From Deltaproteobacteria bacterium (GTDB lineage Bacteria > Myxococcota > JACRCW01), in contig JACRCW010000127.1 in assembly GCA_016218805.1 (NCBI GenBank), positions 1 to 51,156 on the forward strand: a DNA stretch of 51,156 nt, written 5' to 3'. How positions within the stretch are numbered: the first letter of the stretch is position 1; every line of letters starts with the position of its first letter. Shown piece by piece: positions 39,598 to 48,425 of the stretch. The notes under the pieces were generated by a model. It made no database searches. It had not been told where the DNA came from and was given only the letters and a program-made list of their open reading frames with translations. The translations under genes and the position numbers were made by a program.

Positions 39598-40470
39598 ATG
39601 GGGTGGACCACAACGGAGCCGTGGCGTGTCGTGGTGCTGGTGGCGTCGGCCGGGCTGCTTGGCACGTCGTGCACGTCGTGCCGGCATGATTGCGGGTTGG
39701 GTAAAGCACCGGCCATCTGCGTGGACGGATTCCGCGCGGCGCCTACCATCAACGGCGAGCCCTGGCGGCCGGACGGCGGGATGCCGCGCGTGTTCGTTGA
39801 GTTGGCGTGTGACACGGGGACCCCGTTCCTGATGGGCATCAATGGCGCTGCGGCGGACGCGGGTTGGGACGTGGAGCGGGGGCCGTGCTGCCAGTTCAAC
39901 AACGAGGACGCGCGCGCGCGGGCGCACCCGTCCTTCAACTTCCGCGCCGTGGACACCGGCACCCGCGAGCCGATTCTTCCACGCACCACGTTCCGGCCGA
40001 CCGAAACGGAACTCGCCGACGGGTGGCTGATCGTCGAGGGACTGGGCCACGTGGACGATCTGCGGTTCAGCTTCACCGAAGCGTCCGACACCCGATTCAT
40101 GTACGTGGCGCTGGCGGTGGTGACGGTTGCAGCGTCGCGCGGGGGTGCACCCTGGGATCGTGACGGCTCCGGGCCGGATGTGGTGGCCCTGTGGGGCGAC
40201 GGACCACCCATCGTCATTGGGGAGGACGCGGGAACGTCCACGGCCGCGCCGCACCGGTTCCTCACCCTGTCGCGCCAACAGCTGCTGGCTGACGGGATCC
40301 AGCTGGCACTGGACGACGACGACTCCACCGAGTGGGTGGCGCGCGACGTGGACGGCTCCTTCACCCAGGCCGACGTGGAGCGCGGTGAGCGCGTGCTGCT
40401 GGGCGAACAACTGGCGGAAGAGATCCGTCTGGTGGCGCGCAACGTGGACCGCCCGGCGCTGTGCGACTGA
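39598..40470 (+). CDS. Hypothetical lipoprotein (290 aa)
   Basis: The signal VVVLVASAGLLGTSCTSCRH gives lipobox L-G-T-S-C at about Cys25, followed by a Cys pair. The mature part is mainly beta with acidic loops (ALDDDDSTEWVARDVDGSFT), an early four-Cys region, and no known domain. The ATG at 39598 has no clear ribosome site. Its neighbour at 40485 is a second lipoprotein in the same direction, 14 bp after its stop, so they probably form an operon. Function unknown. Confidence 0.75.
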   Translation: MGWTTTEPWRVVVLVASAGLLGTSCTSCRHDCGLGKAPAICVDGFRAAPTINGEPWRPDGGMPRVFVELACDTGTPFLMGINGAAADAGWDVERGPCCQFNNEDARARAHPSFNFRAVDTGTREPILPRTTFRPTETELADGWLIVEGLGHVDDLRFSFTEASDTRFMYVALAVVTVAASRGGAPWDRDGSGPDVVALWGDGPPIVIGEDAGTSTAAPHRFLTLSRQQLLADGIQLALDDDDSTEWVARDVDGSFTQADVERGERVLLGEQLAEEIRLVARNVDRPALCD

Positions 40471-40484
40471 CGGAGGCCATCGCT

Positions 40485-42218
40485 GTGTCCCGCTTTCTCG
40501 TCCCCCTCGCGTTGGCCGCCACCGCTTGCACCGGCACGGACATCATAGGACCAGCCGACGGCGGTTCCGGCAGCTCCGGGTGGGCGGCGGTTGACTGCAC
40601 GGCGGATGGGACCGTCACCATCTCGGGAGAGGTCGCCGTCGCCGGAGTGGATGACCGCGTGCCCGTGCAGGGCTTCTCCGGCGGGCTCAACGCGTTCGCG
40701 CACCGCACGGGCGAGTTCATCCAGCTTGTTGGACAGGCGGAGCTGGGCCGGTACTCCGTGTGCGGTCCGGTGCCCTGGCCGGGCACCGCGTGGGTGGGCC
40801 TGTCTGACGACGCCAGCCCGCATCCGACGTGGCGCTCAACCGGCGTGGCACCGGGCCTGACCATCCCGCTGGACCTGGTGAGCCTGCCGCCGGAGGACCT
40901 GGTCTGGCGCGGTGGCGCCTGGACGCTGCGCACGCGCGCGCTGCTGGTCAATCAGCCCGCCGGGCCACCAGCCACCATGCGCGCCATGGTCCTTTCGCCG
41001 GTGGATGAGCCAGCACGGATCGGCCTGCCGCTCCTCGCGGGGTCTGTACTGGATCCGCTGGTCTTCGTCGTGCTGGATGCGGCGGCGGACGTGCGCGTCC
41101 TGGTCCCGCGCCATGCATGGCACCGCGTGGCGGCCAACGCGAGCACGCCGCTGGCTGTGTACTGTGCTGACGGCGATCCCGGGTGGGCGCCTGCCGGCCC
41201 AGGGGACCTCCAACACGTCGACGGGACATCCCTCACGCCCGCCGAGCGTGCCGCACTGGGTTCCGCAGACGCGTCCAGCGTGGTGCTCGCGTCGGGGCGC
41301 ATGGCCGCGGGGAAGTGCATGTTCGCATGGGACGGGTTGCCCTCAGGGTGCGTCTGCGCGTGGCTCACGGACGAGGCGGACGTGCCGCTCCCGGGCACGC
41401 TGGCGTCGCTGAGCGGCGCGCTGCCGTTGGACGTGTTCACCCCGGTCGCCACGGATGTGGACGGGCACGCGTGCTTCACGGTGTCCCAAGGCGCCGGCAG
41501 TGTGACGGTCACCGCGTTGAACGGAACAGCGCGGCGCGCCTCAGACCCCATTGCGCTGGTGCCACCCTCGATCGGCTGCGCGGACCTCGGCCGCGTTCCC
41601 CTACATCCGACGGGTGAACGAGCCGTGCACATCGCAGAACTCTCCGGCCGCACGCTGCTGGCCAGCGGCGGACCCGCAGCCGGCGCGCGGGTCCTCGTCG
41701 TAGACCCGGGGCTCGGGTTCCACGCGTACGTGGACGCGTGCGCGTTTGCGCCGTGCGTGCGCGAGGCCATCACCGACGGGGATGGCCGCTTCCTGCTGCG
41801 CCTCCCCTTCCGCGACCGCGCGGAGCTCCGCGTGACGGCATGGAGCGAGGACGGCGGCACCCGGCGCCGGTGGTACGGCGGGTTGGACGTGAAGGACCCC
41901 GCCGGTGATTGGACCGTCTACCTGTACCCGGAATCCGCGGAGACCACGGTCACCCTCTCGGTGACGGGTGACGCGCTCAGCTGGACCCCCGCCGTCGGAC
42001 TGGCGGACCTCAGCGTGCGGCGCGCGGGCGTCGTGGAGACCTGGCGCATCACCGGCACGTGGCTGCTGCCGCCGGTGCAGCTGGGCGTGGTGCCCGCGGG
42101 CGCCGTGGAGCGGACCCCGCCAACGGGCGATCTGTCGGCGTGGACCGACGTGGTGGTGGACGGGGTGACCGGAATGGAGGGGTTCCTCGCCACCGTGCAC
42201 GGCGAGCTGTCGCGATGA
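40485..42218 (+). CDS. Lipoprotein with carboxypeptidase-regulatory-like regions (577 aa)
   Basis: I choose the GTG at 40485 because GGAGG lies 8 bases upstream. It gives MSRFLVPLALAATACTGTDI with lipobox A-T-A-C. An in-frame GTG at 40461 would overlap the upstream gene. The protein is beta-rich. DGDGRFLLRLPFRDRAELRV resembles a carboxypeptidase-regulatory-like unit, and FTPVATDVDGHACFTVSQGA a related one. The C-terminus is a domain with WTPAVGLADLSVRRAG. It lies 14 bp after the other lipoprotein and converges on the dehydrogenase gene, with 4 bp between the stops. No known function. Confidence 0.78.
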   Translation: MSRFLVPLALAATACTGTDIIGPADGGSGSSGWAAVDCTADGTVTISGEVAVAGVDDRVPVQGFSGGLNAFAHRTGEFIQLVGQAELGRYSVCGPVPWPGTAWVGLSDDASPHPTWRSTGVAPGLTIPLDLVSLPPEDLVWRGGAWTLRTRALLVNQPAGPPATMRAMVLSPVDEPARIGLPLLAGSVLDPLVFVVLDAAADVRVLVPRHAWHRVAANASTPLAVYCADGDPGWAPAGPGDLQHVDGTSLTPAERAALGSADASSVVLASGRMAAGKCMFAWDGLPSGCVCAWLTDEADVPLPGTLASLSGALPLDVFTPVATDVDGHACFTVSQGAGSVTVTALNGTARRASDPIALVPPSIGCADLGRVPLHPTGERAVHIAELSGRTLLASGGPAAGARVLVVDPGLGFHAYVDACAFAPCVREAITDGDGRFLLRLPFRDRAELRVTAWSEDGGTRRRWYGGLDVKDPAGDWTVYLYPESAETTVTLSVTGDALSWTPAVGLADLSVRRAGVVETWRITGTWLLPPVQLGVVPAGAVERTPPTGDLSAWTDVVVDGVTGMEGFLATVHGELSR

Positions 42219-42222
42219 GCCT

Positions 42223-43323
42223 TCAGCCCTTCATCGCCGCAGCCATCCAGTCCCCGGTGGCGGCGCAGCCCAGTGTCCCGCCCAGGTCCTTGGTGGTCTT
42301 ACCCTTCCGAATCGCCTCGACGACAACCTCCTCAATGCGGGCGGCGGCCTTCTTGTAGCGGCCCTGCTTGTCCGCACCCAGCTGCGCGGAACGCGGCCCA
42401 TCCTCAGCGAGGAACTCCAGCATCATCTGCGCGGTGGCAATGGCCGCAACGGGGTTGGCGGTGTCCTTGCCCGCGTACTTGGGCGCGCTGCCGTGAATGG
42501 GCTCAAACAGTGACACGCGGCCGGGGTGGATGTTCCCGGACCCCGCCACACCCAGGCCGCCCTGCAGGATGGCGCCCACGTCGGTGAGGATGTCACCAAA
42601 CATGTTGTTGGTGACAATGACCTGGAAGTTCTCCGGCGCCTTGATGAGCTGCATGCCCAGCGCGTCGGCAAACATGTGCTCGGCGGTGATGCCGGGATAG
42701 CTCTTGGCCAGATCGAAAAACACGCGTTCCCACAGGTCGTGCCCGTAGCGGAGCACGTTGTGCTTGTCCGCCATGGTGACCTTCTTCTTGCCGTGCTTCT
42801 GCGCAAAGTCGAACGCCGCCTTGCAGATGCGGTGCACGCCCTTGAACGTGTTGATGTCCTCCTGCGTGGCAATCTCGTCGGGCGTGCCCTTCTTGAAGAT
42901 GCCGCCCATACCCGCGTACAGCCCTTCGGTGTTCTCGCGGAACATGGTCATGTCAATGTCTTTGGCGGTCTTACCCTTGAGCGGGACCAGCCGGTCATCC
43001 AGTGCGCGCACCGGGCGCAGGTTGATGTACAGGTCCAGCTCAAACCGCATGGCCAGCAGGATGTCCTTGGCGTGGCGCATGTCCGGGATGCGCGGGTCAC
43101 CCATGGCGCCCAGGTAGACGGCGTCCCAGTTCTTGCGGAAGTCCTCCATCTGGCCGGGGGGCAGGGCCACGCCGTCCTTGAGGTAGCGCTCAGCGCCGTA
43201 GTCAAACTCCTTGATCTCCAGTCCAAGCTTGAACGCCTCGTCGGCTGCGCGGAGGACCTTGAGGCCCTCGCGGATGACGTCCACTCCGATTCCGTCTCCA
43301 GCGATGACTGCGATGCGGGACAT
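42223..43323 (-). CDS. Isocitrate/isopropylmalate dehydrogenase family protein
   Basis: The 366-aa enzyme is a beta-decarboxylating dehydrogenase. The N-terminus RIAVIAGDGIGVDVIREGLK contains the GDGIG signature. FRENTEGLYAG is the substrate-contact loop with the conserved Tyr. TMADKHNVLRYG holds the catalytic Lys, NNMFGDILTDVGAIL the metal-binding Asp pair, and HGSAPKYAGKDTANP the cofactor-adenine site. RENTEGLY is closer to homoisocitrate, tartrate or NAD-isocitrate enzymes than to LeuB (usually RELTGG), so the substrate is uncertain. Start is ATG 43323 with AGGAG about 9 bases upstream. It is divergent from the signal-peptide protein gene. The cofactor loop looks NAD-type. Confidence 0.9.
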   Translation of the reverse strand: MSRIAVIAGDGIGVDVIREGLKVLRAADEAFKLGLEIKEFDYGAERYLKDGVALPPGQMEDFRKNWDAVYLGAMGDPRIPDMRHAKDILLAMRFELDLYINLRPVRALDDRLVPLKGKTAKDIDMTMFRENTEGLYAGMGGIFKKGTPDEIATQEDINTFKGVHRICKAAFDFAQKHGKKKVTMADKHNVLRYGHDLWERVFFDLAKSYPGITAEHMFADALGMQLIKAPENFQVIVTNNMFGDILTDVGAILQGGLGVAGSGNIHPGRVSLFEPIHGSAPKYAGKDTANPVAAIATAQMMLEFLAEDGPRSAQLGADKQGRYKKAAARIEEVVVEAIRKGKTTKDLGGTLGCAATGDWMAAAMKG

Positions 43324-43429
43324 GCGGCGCGACTCCTGTGTGGGGGGATGGAAGGGGTGCGCATATCTGGTCCAACACCCCGCGGGAGTCCAGCGGCGGG
43401 CCCAGTCCGCGCGTGCTAGGAGCGCGGCC

Positions 43430-44086
43430 ATGACGCCGACGCTCCTGCTCCTGGCCGCCCTTGCCGGCGAACCGCCTCCCCTTGCCGATGCGCCGGTTCC
43501 CGCGGGGGCCTTGCAGGGGCCCTCCAGCGCGCGCCTGGCGGCGCCGGTGACGGTCCGGTTTGTGGACGGCTTCCCGGACGAGCCCACGCCGATGATGCCG
43601 CAGGGAGGCGCACGTGCGCGCGGCAGTTCGCCGGCACCGGCGGAGGGGCTGCGCACGTTCACGCTGGACGTGGCGCGGCGGCATTTTGAGGAGGCAAAGT
43701 GGGGCAAGGCGGCGGGCAAGGGCCGTGAGCTGGTGATCCGCTCGGTGGCGCTCACCGTCAGCCAGGGACCGGTCTACAACGCCACCGTCGTCGTGGACCG
43801 GGTGCAGGACGGGCGCCGGCTGGGGCAGGCCACGGGCCAGGGCACATCCTGGGTGGACCGGAGCAACCAGCACCTGGCGGCGGCGTTTGCGGGGCCTTTT
43901 GCGGGGCTGGCGGCGCATGACGCCAGTTCACCCAAGGCCAGGCAGGACGCCACGGCCATCCGCCTGGCCACGCTGCGCGCATTGGACAGCGCGCTGTACC
44001 AGTTGGCGGCGTACTGGTCCGGCGAGCAGCTGGCTGACGAATACCGGCGGCAGGCGCAGGAAGGGCAGAACAAGGGGAAGAAGTGA
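43430..44086 (+). CDS. Hypothetical exported protein (218 aa)
   Basis: The N-terminus MTPTLLLLAALAGEPPPLAD is a short signal peptide without a lipoprotein Cys, so a periplasmic location is likely. AGGAG lies 9 bases before the ATG. The mature region is unknown; it ends in a charged helix (LADEYRRQAQEGQNKGKK). It shares GTGA with the following gene, coupling it to the Old-Yellow-Enzyme-like protein. No homologous domain recognised. Confidence 0.75.
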   Translation: MTPTLLLLAALAGEPPPLADAPVPAGALQGPSSARLAAPVTVRFVDGFPDEPTPMMPQGGARARGSSPAPAEGLRTFTLDVARRHFEEAKWGKAAGKGRELVIRSVALTVSQGPVYNATVVVDRVQDGRRLGQATGQGTSWVDRSNQHLAAAFAGPFAGLAAHDASSPKARQDATAIRLATLRALDSALYQLAAYWSGEQLADEYRRQAQEGQNKGKK

Positions 44087-45522
44087 AGCACGCCATTCCT
44101 GACGAGGACTGGCCGACACCGGAAGAGGCGGCGCGGTCCCGGCTGTTCTCCCCGCTGGCGCTGACGCCCACCTGCACGCTCAGCAGCCGCACGTGGGTCC
44201 CCGCCATGGTGCCGTGGCGCGCCACGGACGCGGGCGAGGTCACCGCCGACAACGTGGCGTGGTACGGGCGGTTCGCCGCGGGCGAGCCGGGCGTGGTGGT
44301 GGTGGAAGCCACCGGTATCCGCGACGTCCCGTCGGGACCGCTGCTGCGCATTGGGCATGAGCGCTACTTGGACGGGCTGAAGCGCATTGCTGATGTCATT
44401 CACGAGCGCAGCGGTGGGCGCACCCGCGCGTTCATCCAGCTCATTGACTTCCTGGCCATCCGCCGCCGCCCAGAGCCGGCGCGCTTCTTTGAGCGGTTTC
44501 TCGCTGTCACGCCGGAACACCGGCGCGCGCTGGCGCGCCGGGACGGCCGCGACTGGGAGGCTGCGCCGGAAACGGAGGTGCGCGCGCGCCTCGCCGCGCT
44601 GGACGAGGCGCAGCGGGCGGACATCCTTGGTGCGCGCGAACTTGAGGCGCTGCGCATGGGCCACCGCGAGCGCGTGACGGACACGCACCTGCCGCACATC
44701 GCTGAGCTGCCCAAGGTGTTGCCGCAGTTGTTCGCAGACGCCTGCGCGCGCGCGGAGCGTGCCGGGTTTGACGGCGTGGAGCTGCACTATGCGCACGCGT
44801 ACACCATGGCGTCGTTTCTTTCGCGGCTGAACACGCGGGGTGACGGATACGGCGGCGGGCTCCCCGGGCGCGTGCGGCTCCCGCTGGAGGTGCTGCGCGC
44901 GTGCCGCGCCGCGCTGCGTCCGTCCACCGTGCTCGGCTGCCGCATGCTCTGTGACGAGGCCATCCCGGGCGGCAGCGACGTGGACGACGCGTGCACCATC
45001 GCCGTGGAGCTGGGGCACGCGGGGATGGACTTCATCTCGCTGAGCCGGGGCGGGAAGTTTGAGGACGCCCGGCAGCCGCGTATCGGTGAGGCCGCCTACC
45101 CGTACACCGGCCCCTCGGGCCACGCGTGCATGCCCACCATCCGCGTGGACGGTGACGGACCGCTGGGCCGCAACCTCCCGCTGGCGCGCCGCGTGCGGGA
45201 CGCACTGCGCACCGCGGGATTGGCCACACCCACGGTGGCCGCGGGCGGCATCGTCGGCTTTCGGCTGGCGGAGCGCGCGCTGCAGGAGGGCGCGTGTGAC
45301 CTGGTGGCCAGCGCGCGGCAGAGCCTGGCGGACCCGGACTGGTGGCTGAAGGTGCGCACCGGCCGCGGCGCGGAGGTCCGCCGCTGCAAACTCACCAACT
45401 ACTGCGAGGCCCTGGACCAGCGGCACCGCCGGGTCACCTGTCAGCTGTGGGACCGCCTGCCCGGTGACGACGTCCCGCGCGACGACGGACGGCGCCTGCT
45501 GCCACCTCCGTGGAACCGCTGA
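44083..45522 (+). CDS. Old Yellow Enzyme-like NADH:flavin oxidoreductase
   Basis: The 479-aa FMN-dependent TIM-barrel enzyme likely reduces activated C=C or related bonds. Key features are the barrel start LFSPLALTPTCTLSSRTWVP, the HYAHAYTMASFLSRLNTRGD segment that carries the substrate-binding His pair and the N-x-R-x-D-x-Y-G-G motif, and TVAAGGIVGFRLAERALQEG with the phosphate-binding Gly-rich site. Two features are odd: the usual QLxHxGR is changed to FIQLIDFLAIRRRP, and about 70 charged residues follow (about 125-195). The C-terminus has a Cys-containing segment (RRCKLTNYCEALDQ). There is no iron-sulfur or second FAD domain. It starts GTG at 44083. Confidence 0.85.
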   Translation: MKHAIPDEDWPTPEEAARSRLFSPLALTPTCTLSSRTWVPAMVPWRATDAGEVTADNVAWYGRFAAGEPGVVVVEATGIRDVPSGPLLRIGHERYLDGLKRIADVIHERSGGRTRAFIQLIDFLAIRRRPEPARFFERFLAVTPEHRRALARRDGRDWEAAPETEVRARLAALDEAQRADILGARELEALRMGHRERVTDTHLPHIAELPKVLPQLFADACARAERAGFDGVELHYAHAYTMASFLSRLNTRGDGYGGGLPGRVRLPLEVLRACRAALRPSTVLGCRMLCDEAIPGGSDVDDACTIAVELGHAGMDFISLSRGGKFEDARQPRIGEAAYPYTGPSGHACMPTIRVDGDGPLGRNLPLARRVRDALRTAGLATPTVAAGGIVGFRLAERALQEGACDLVASARQSLADPDWWLKVRTGRGAEVRRCKLTNYCEALDQRHRRVTCQLWDRLPGDDVPRDDGRRLLPPPWNR

Positions 45523-45529
45523 GGCGCCG

Positions 45530-45835
45530 TCAGAGCGGGCCGGTGACCACGCCGCCCGCCTTCTCCACCAGCCGGACAAACTTGTCCTTCACCTCGTTGC
45601 GCAGCGGACGGTGCGTCAGCGCCAGTTTCTCCTCCACCAGGTGGACCTCCGTCCCGTCCGGCCGCGCCTGCGCGGTGAAGGTCAGCGTGGAGGTCCCCAG
45701 CTTGGACAGCGTGGCGCGGATGCGTCCGTTCTCCAGCGTGATGCGGGTGATCTCGCCCAGGCGGCGTCCCACCATGGCCGCCTCCAGCGCCCGCACAATG
45801 GAAGCGGCGTCCATGTCCTTGAAGAATGCCTTCAT
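45530..45835 (-). CDS. Hypothetical protein (101 aa)
   Basis: The 101-aa protein starts MKAFFKDMDAASIVRALEAA at ATG 45835 with GGAG upstream. A GTG at 45856 would add seven residues. It is alpha/beta, with VEEKLALTHRPLRNEVKDKF and a C-terminal helix. No signal or membrane segment. It converges on the oxidoreductase gene, with 7 bp between stops, and diverges from the pseudokinase. Unknown function. Confidence 0.65.
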   Translation of the reverse strand: MKAFFKDMDAASIVRALEAAMVGRRLGEITRITLENGRIRATLSKLGTSTLTFTAQARPDGTEVHLVEEKLALTHRPLRNEVKDKFVRLVEKAGGVVTGPL

Positions 45836-45883
45836 CCGCGGCGTCTCCGGGCCCACCGGCCGCGCGGCCGTGGCGCCTTCTTG

Positions 45884-45897
45884 CAGGGGGTCCCCTG
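45884..45897. promoter_or_regulatory. Palindrome between divergent genes
   Basis: CAGGGG-GT-CCCCTG is a perfect 6+6 inverted repeat with a 2-base gap. It lies between the divergent genes at 45835 and 45916 and could be an operator for either. No regulator is known. Confidence 0.35.
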
Positions 45898-45915
45898 TAC
45901 TAGCGTGCGCCCCCC

Positions 45916-47676
45916 ATGGAGCGGAACCCGGCCGAACCCGCGCGTGATGATGACCTCACCGGGGAGGCGCTGGCCGGTCACTACCTGGTCACGGAACGCA
46001 CCTACTCCTCCGGCGGCCGCACGCAGTACCGGGGCTGCACCACCGACGGAAAACGCAACGTGGACATCACGGTGTTCCCGCCGGAGGTGGGCCGCGCGGA
46101 GGCGGATGCGCGCGCGTTTGCAGCCCAGGTGCGCACGCTCAAGGAGCTGTCACACCCGGGCATCCCGGACCTGTTGGAGGGCGGCGTCACCGACGACGGA
46201 CGCCGCTTCCTGGTGCACACGCGCGTGGAGGGCCGCTCGCTGCGGGACCTTCTCAAGGCCGAGGCCCCGCTGGGGCCGGACCGCGCGGCCGCGCTGCTCA
46301 TGAAGATCGCGCGGGTGCTCAGCGCGGCGCGGTCGGGCGGGGTGATGCACGGCAACCTCAAGCCGGAGGCCATCCGGCTCGTCGTGTCGGACCGGGATCT
46401 TGAGGCCGTGGCCATCCCGGACATGGGCGTGGCAAAGCTGGGGCGCCTGCGGCCGGGCGCGCGTGGCGTGGTCACCGGCACGCCGCACTACATGAGCCCG
46501 GAACAGGCAACCGGCACCGCGGACGAACCGCGCAGCGACGTCTACGCGCTGGGCGTGATGGCGTTTGAGATGCTGACCGGGCGCGTGCCGTTCCCCGGTA
46601 GCGACGACGCCGCGGTGTTGAAGGCGCACGTGGAAGCCACGCCGCCGCGTTTGACCGAGGTGGACCCGCACAACACGGCCAGCCCCATGTTCCAGCAGCT
46701 GCTGGACCGCATGCTGGCGCGCAAGCCGGAGGCCCGCCCCTCGCACGCGGCGCTGCTGGAGGAGTTTGCCATCCTGCCCGAGTTCCTGGACGACGGCGGC
46801 GGCGGTGGCGCCAACGCGCTGGGGGGCATCCCGCGGGACGACCACGGCGGGGCGGGGTCCATCTCGTTCGGCACGCGCGGCCCGGACTCCTCAGAGTTGC
46901 CGCGGCCGGCCGCGCCGGGTGGGGGCGTGCCGAGCTGGGCGTTGGCCGTAGCCGGCCTGCTGGTGCTGGGCGCGGCGGGCGCGTTCCTGGCGCAGCGTGC
47001 GCCTGAACCCGCCGCGCCGCCGCCGCCGCCGCCCGCCGCACCGGCGCCCGCCGCGCCGGCGCCTGCCCCGCGGGACAGCCGCGTGGTGGTGGACATGGAC
47101 GGCCTGCGCATGCGCCCGCGGGCAAAGGCCGCGCCGGTCCCGGCCCCCGCCGCCGCCCGCCCCGCCGCGGAGGTTCCCGCCGGCGCCACCAGCGGCCTGC
47201 TGGTGACCATCCACGTGACGTCGGACCCGCCCGGCGCGGCCGTCTTTGAGGGCGCCATCCCGCGCGGGACCACCCCGGCGCAGGTGGTCCTGCCGCGCGG
47301 GGATTCGCCGCGGGTGCTGTCCTTCCGCCTGGACGGGTATGACGACGTGGTGCGGACGGTGGTGCCCAATGCCGGCGCGGACCTCAAGGTGGTGCTGCAG
47401 AAGAAGGCCGCAGCGGTGCCGCCGCAGGAGCCGCCCGCGCCCGCGGCCACCGAGCCCGCGCGCGTAGAACCGCCAAAACCCGCGGTGCCCGCCGCCGCCG
47501 CGGAGCCCCCCGCCAAGGCACCGGCGGCGGACCCCAAGCCGGAGCCCGCACGGGCCAAGGAGACCGAACCGAAGCCCGCCGAGGACAAGCCGCCCGCCCC
47601 CGAGGAGAAGGCCGCAGCGCCGGAGCCGGACAAGCAGCCGGCGGAGCCCGCGCCGGCGGTGGAAGCCGCACCCTGA
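45916..47676 (+). CDS. Transmembrane pseudokinase with PEGA domain
   Basis: The 586-aa protein has a kinase-like domain (about 22-290) missing key catalytic parts. The glycine loop is degenerate (TYSSGGRTQYRG). The VAIK position is VDITVF, so the ATP-anchoring Lys is Thr52. HRDLKPEN is HGNLKPEA at 145-152, losing the catalytic Asp and the Mg-binding Asn. DFG is DMG at 169-171. The activation-segment end HYMSPEQ and the C-lobe (SDVYALGVMAFEMLTGRVPF) are preserved. One transmembrane helix lies near 336-358, then a Pro/Ala linker, a PEGA domain (about 427-497: TSDPPGAAVFEGAIPRGTTP) and an acidic Lys/Glu/Pro tail. Likely a signalling or scaffolding receptor. Confidence 0.88.
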   Translation: MERNPAEPARDDDLTGEALAGHYLVTERTYSSGGRTQYRGCTTDGKRNVDITVFPPEVGRAEADARAFAAQVRTLKELSHPGIPDLLEGGVTDDGRRFLVHTRVEGRSLRDLLKAEAPLGPDRAAALLMKIARVLSAARSGGVMHGNLKPEAIRLVVSDRDLEAVAIPDMGVAKLGRLRPGARGVVTGTPHYMSPEQATGTADEPRSDVYALGVMAFEMLTGRVPFPGSDDAAVLKAHVEATPPRLTEVDPHNTASPMFQQLLDRMLARKPEARPSHAALLEEFAILPEFLDDGGGGGANALGGIPRDDHGGAGSISFGTRGPDSSELPRPAAPGGGVPSWALAVAGLLVLGAAGAFLAQRAPEPAAPPPPPPAAPAPAAPAPAPRDSRVVVDMDGLRMRPRAKAAPVPAPAAARPAAEVPAGATSGLLVTIHVTSDPPGAAVFEGAIPRGTTPAQVVLPRGDSPRVLSFRLDGYDDVVRTVVPNAGADLKVVLQKKAAAVPPQEPPAPAATEPARVEPPKPAVPAAAAEPPAKAPAADPKPEPARAKETEPKPAEDKPPAPEEKAAAPEPDKQPAEPAPAVEAAP

Positions 47677-47686
47677 CGCGGGCCGG

Positions 47687-48313
47687 TCAGTCCGGGCGCT
47701 CCACGGAGAACGACCCGCGGATCTCGTGCGCACCGTAGGCGCCGTACACGGGGTCCAAACCACCGGGAAAGTGCGCGGTGTAGTCGTAGATCCACGCGCG
47801 CCCGTCCGCCGCGTCACGGACCGTCACCGTGACGCTGTCCGAGGGCAGGTCAAAACTCCAGTTGGACCGGTTCCACTCCGCGCAGCCGTGCACCACGCCC
47901 TCACCCGCGGTGAACGTGACAGTCCGGCCGGGATACAGGTCGGGCCGCGTGAGGCCGTCCTGCAGCTGGAAGATGGTCATGGCCGGGCCGCGCGGCGAGG
48001 GGACCACCGTGTTCACGGTGAGCGCGTTGCCGTCGTTGAACGCGGCCAGGTCGCACGCGCCGTGGTTGAACGCGCGGAACGGGCCCACGTCACCCTTGAA
48101 GCGTCCGTCCGTCACGCGCACGGGGTGCAGCCCCAGGCCCTGCCGGGCGTCCACGCACAGGTCCATGCCTTCCGGCTGCGGCGGCTGGCACAGGAAGAAC
48201 TCGGTGCACTGGAGTCCCGCGCCGCAGTCGGTATGTGACACGCACGGCTTGCCCTCAGACGCGCAGCCCACAAGCCACACCCCAAGCACTGCCACCATGC
48301 TGACCGCTCGCAT
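47687..48313 (-). CDS. Hypothetical Cys-rich lipoprotein (208 aa)
   Basis: The ATG at 48313 has GGAGG 5 bases upstream, giving MRAVSMVAVLGVWLVGCASE with lipobox L-V-G-C. The first 40 mature residues are Cys-rich (CVSHTDCGAGLQCTEFFLCQ), like small disulfide modules seen in surface proteins. The rest is beta-rich with FDLPSDSVTVTVRDAADGRA. It is convergent with the pseudokinase gene. No known function; probably surface- or periplasm-exposed. Confidence 0.75.
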   Translation of the reverse strand: MRAVSMVAVLGVWLVGCASEGKPCVSHTDCGAGLQCTEFFLCQPPQPEGMDLCVDARQGLGLHPVRVTDGRFKGDVGPFRAFNHGACDLAAFNDGNALTVNTVVPSPRGPAMTIFQLQDGLTRPDLYPGRTVTFTAGEGVVHGCAEWNRSNWSFDLPSDSVTVTVRDAADGRAWIYDYTAHFPGGLDPVYGAYGAHEIRGSFSVERPD

Positions 48314-48425
48314 TGCGCCTCCGCTTCCCCCGGCGCGGCACGCGCGCGCGGCGGAGGTTGCATGGTGCCAAGCCGCCGGGCTGCTGCAATGTCCGATGCA
48401 TGTGAACCCATGTGGTTTGACGCGC

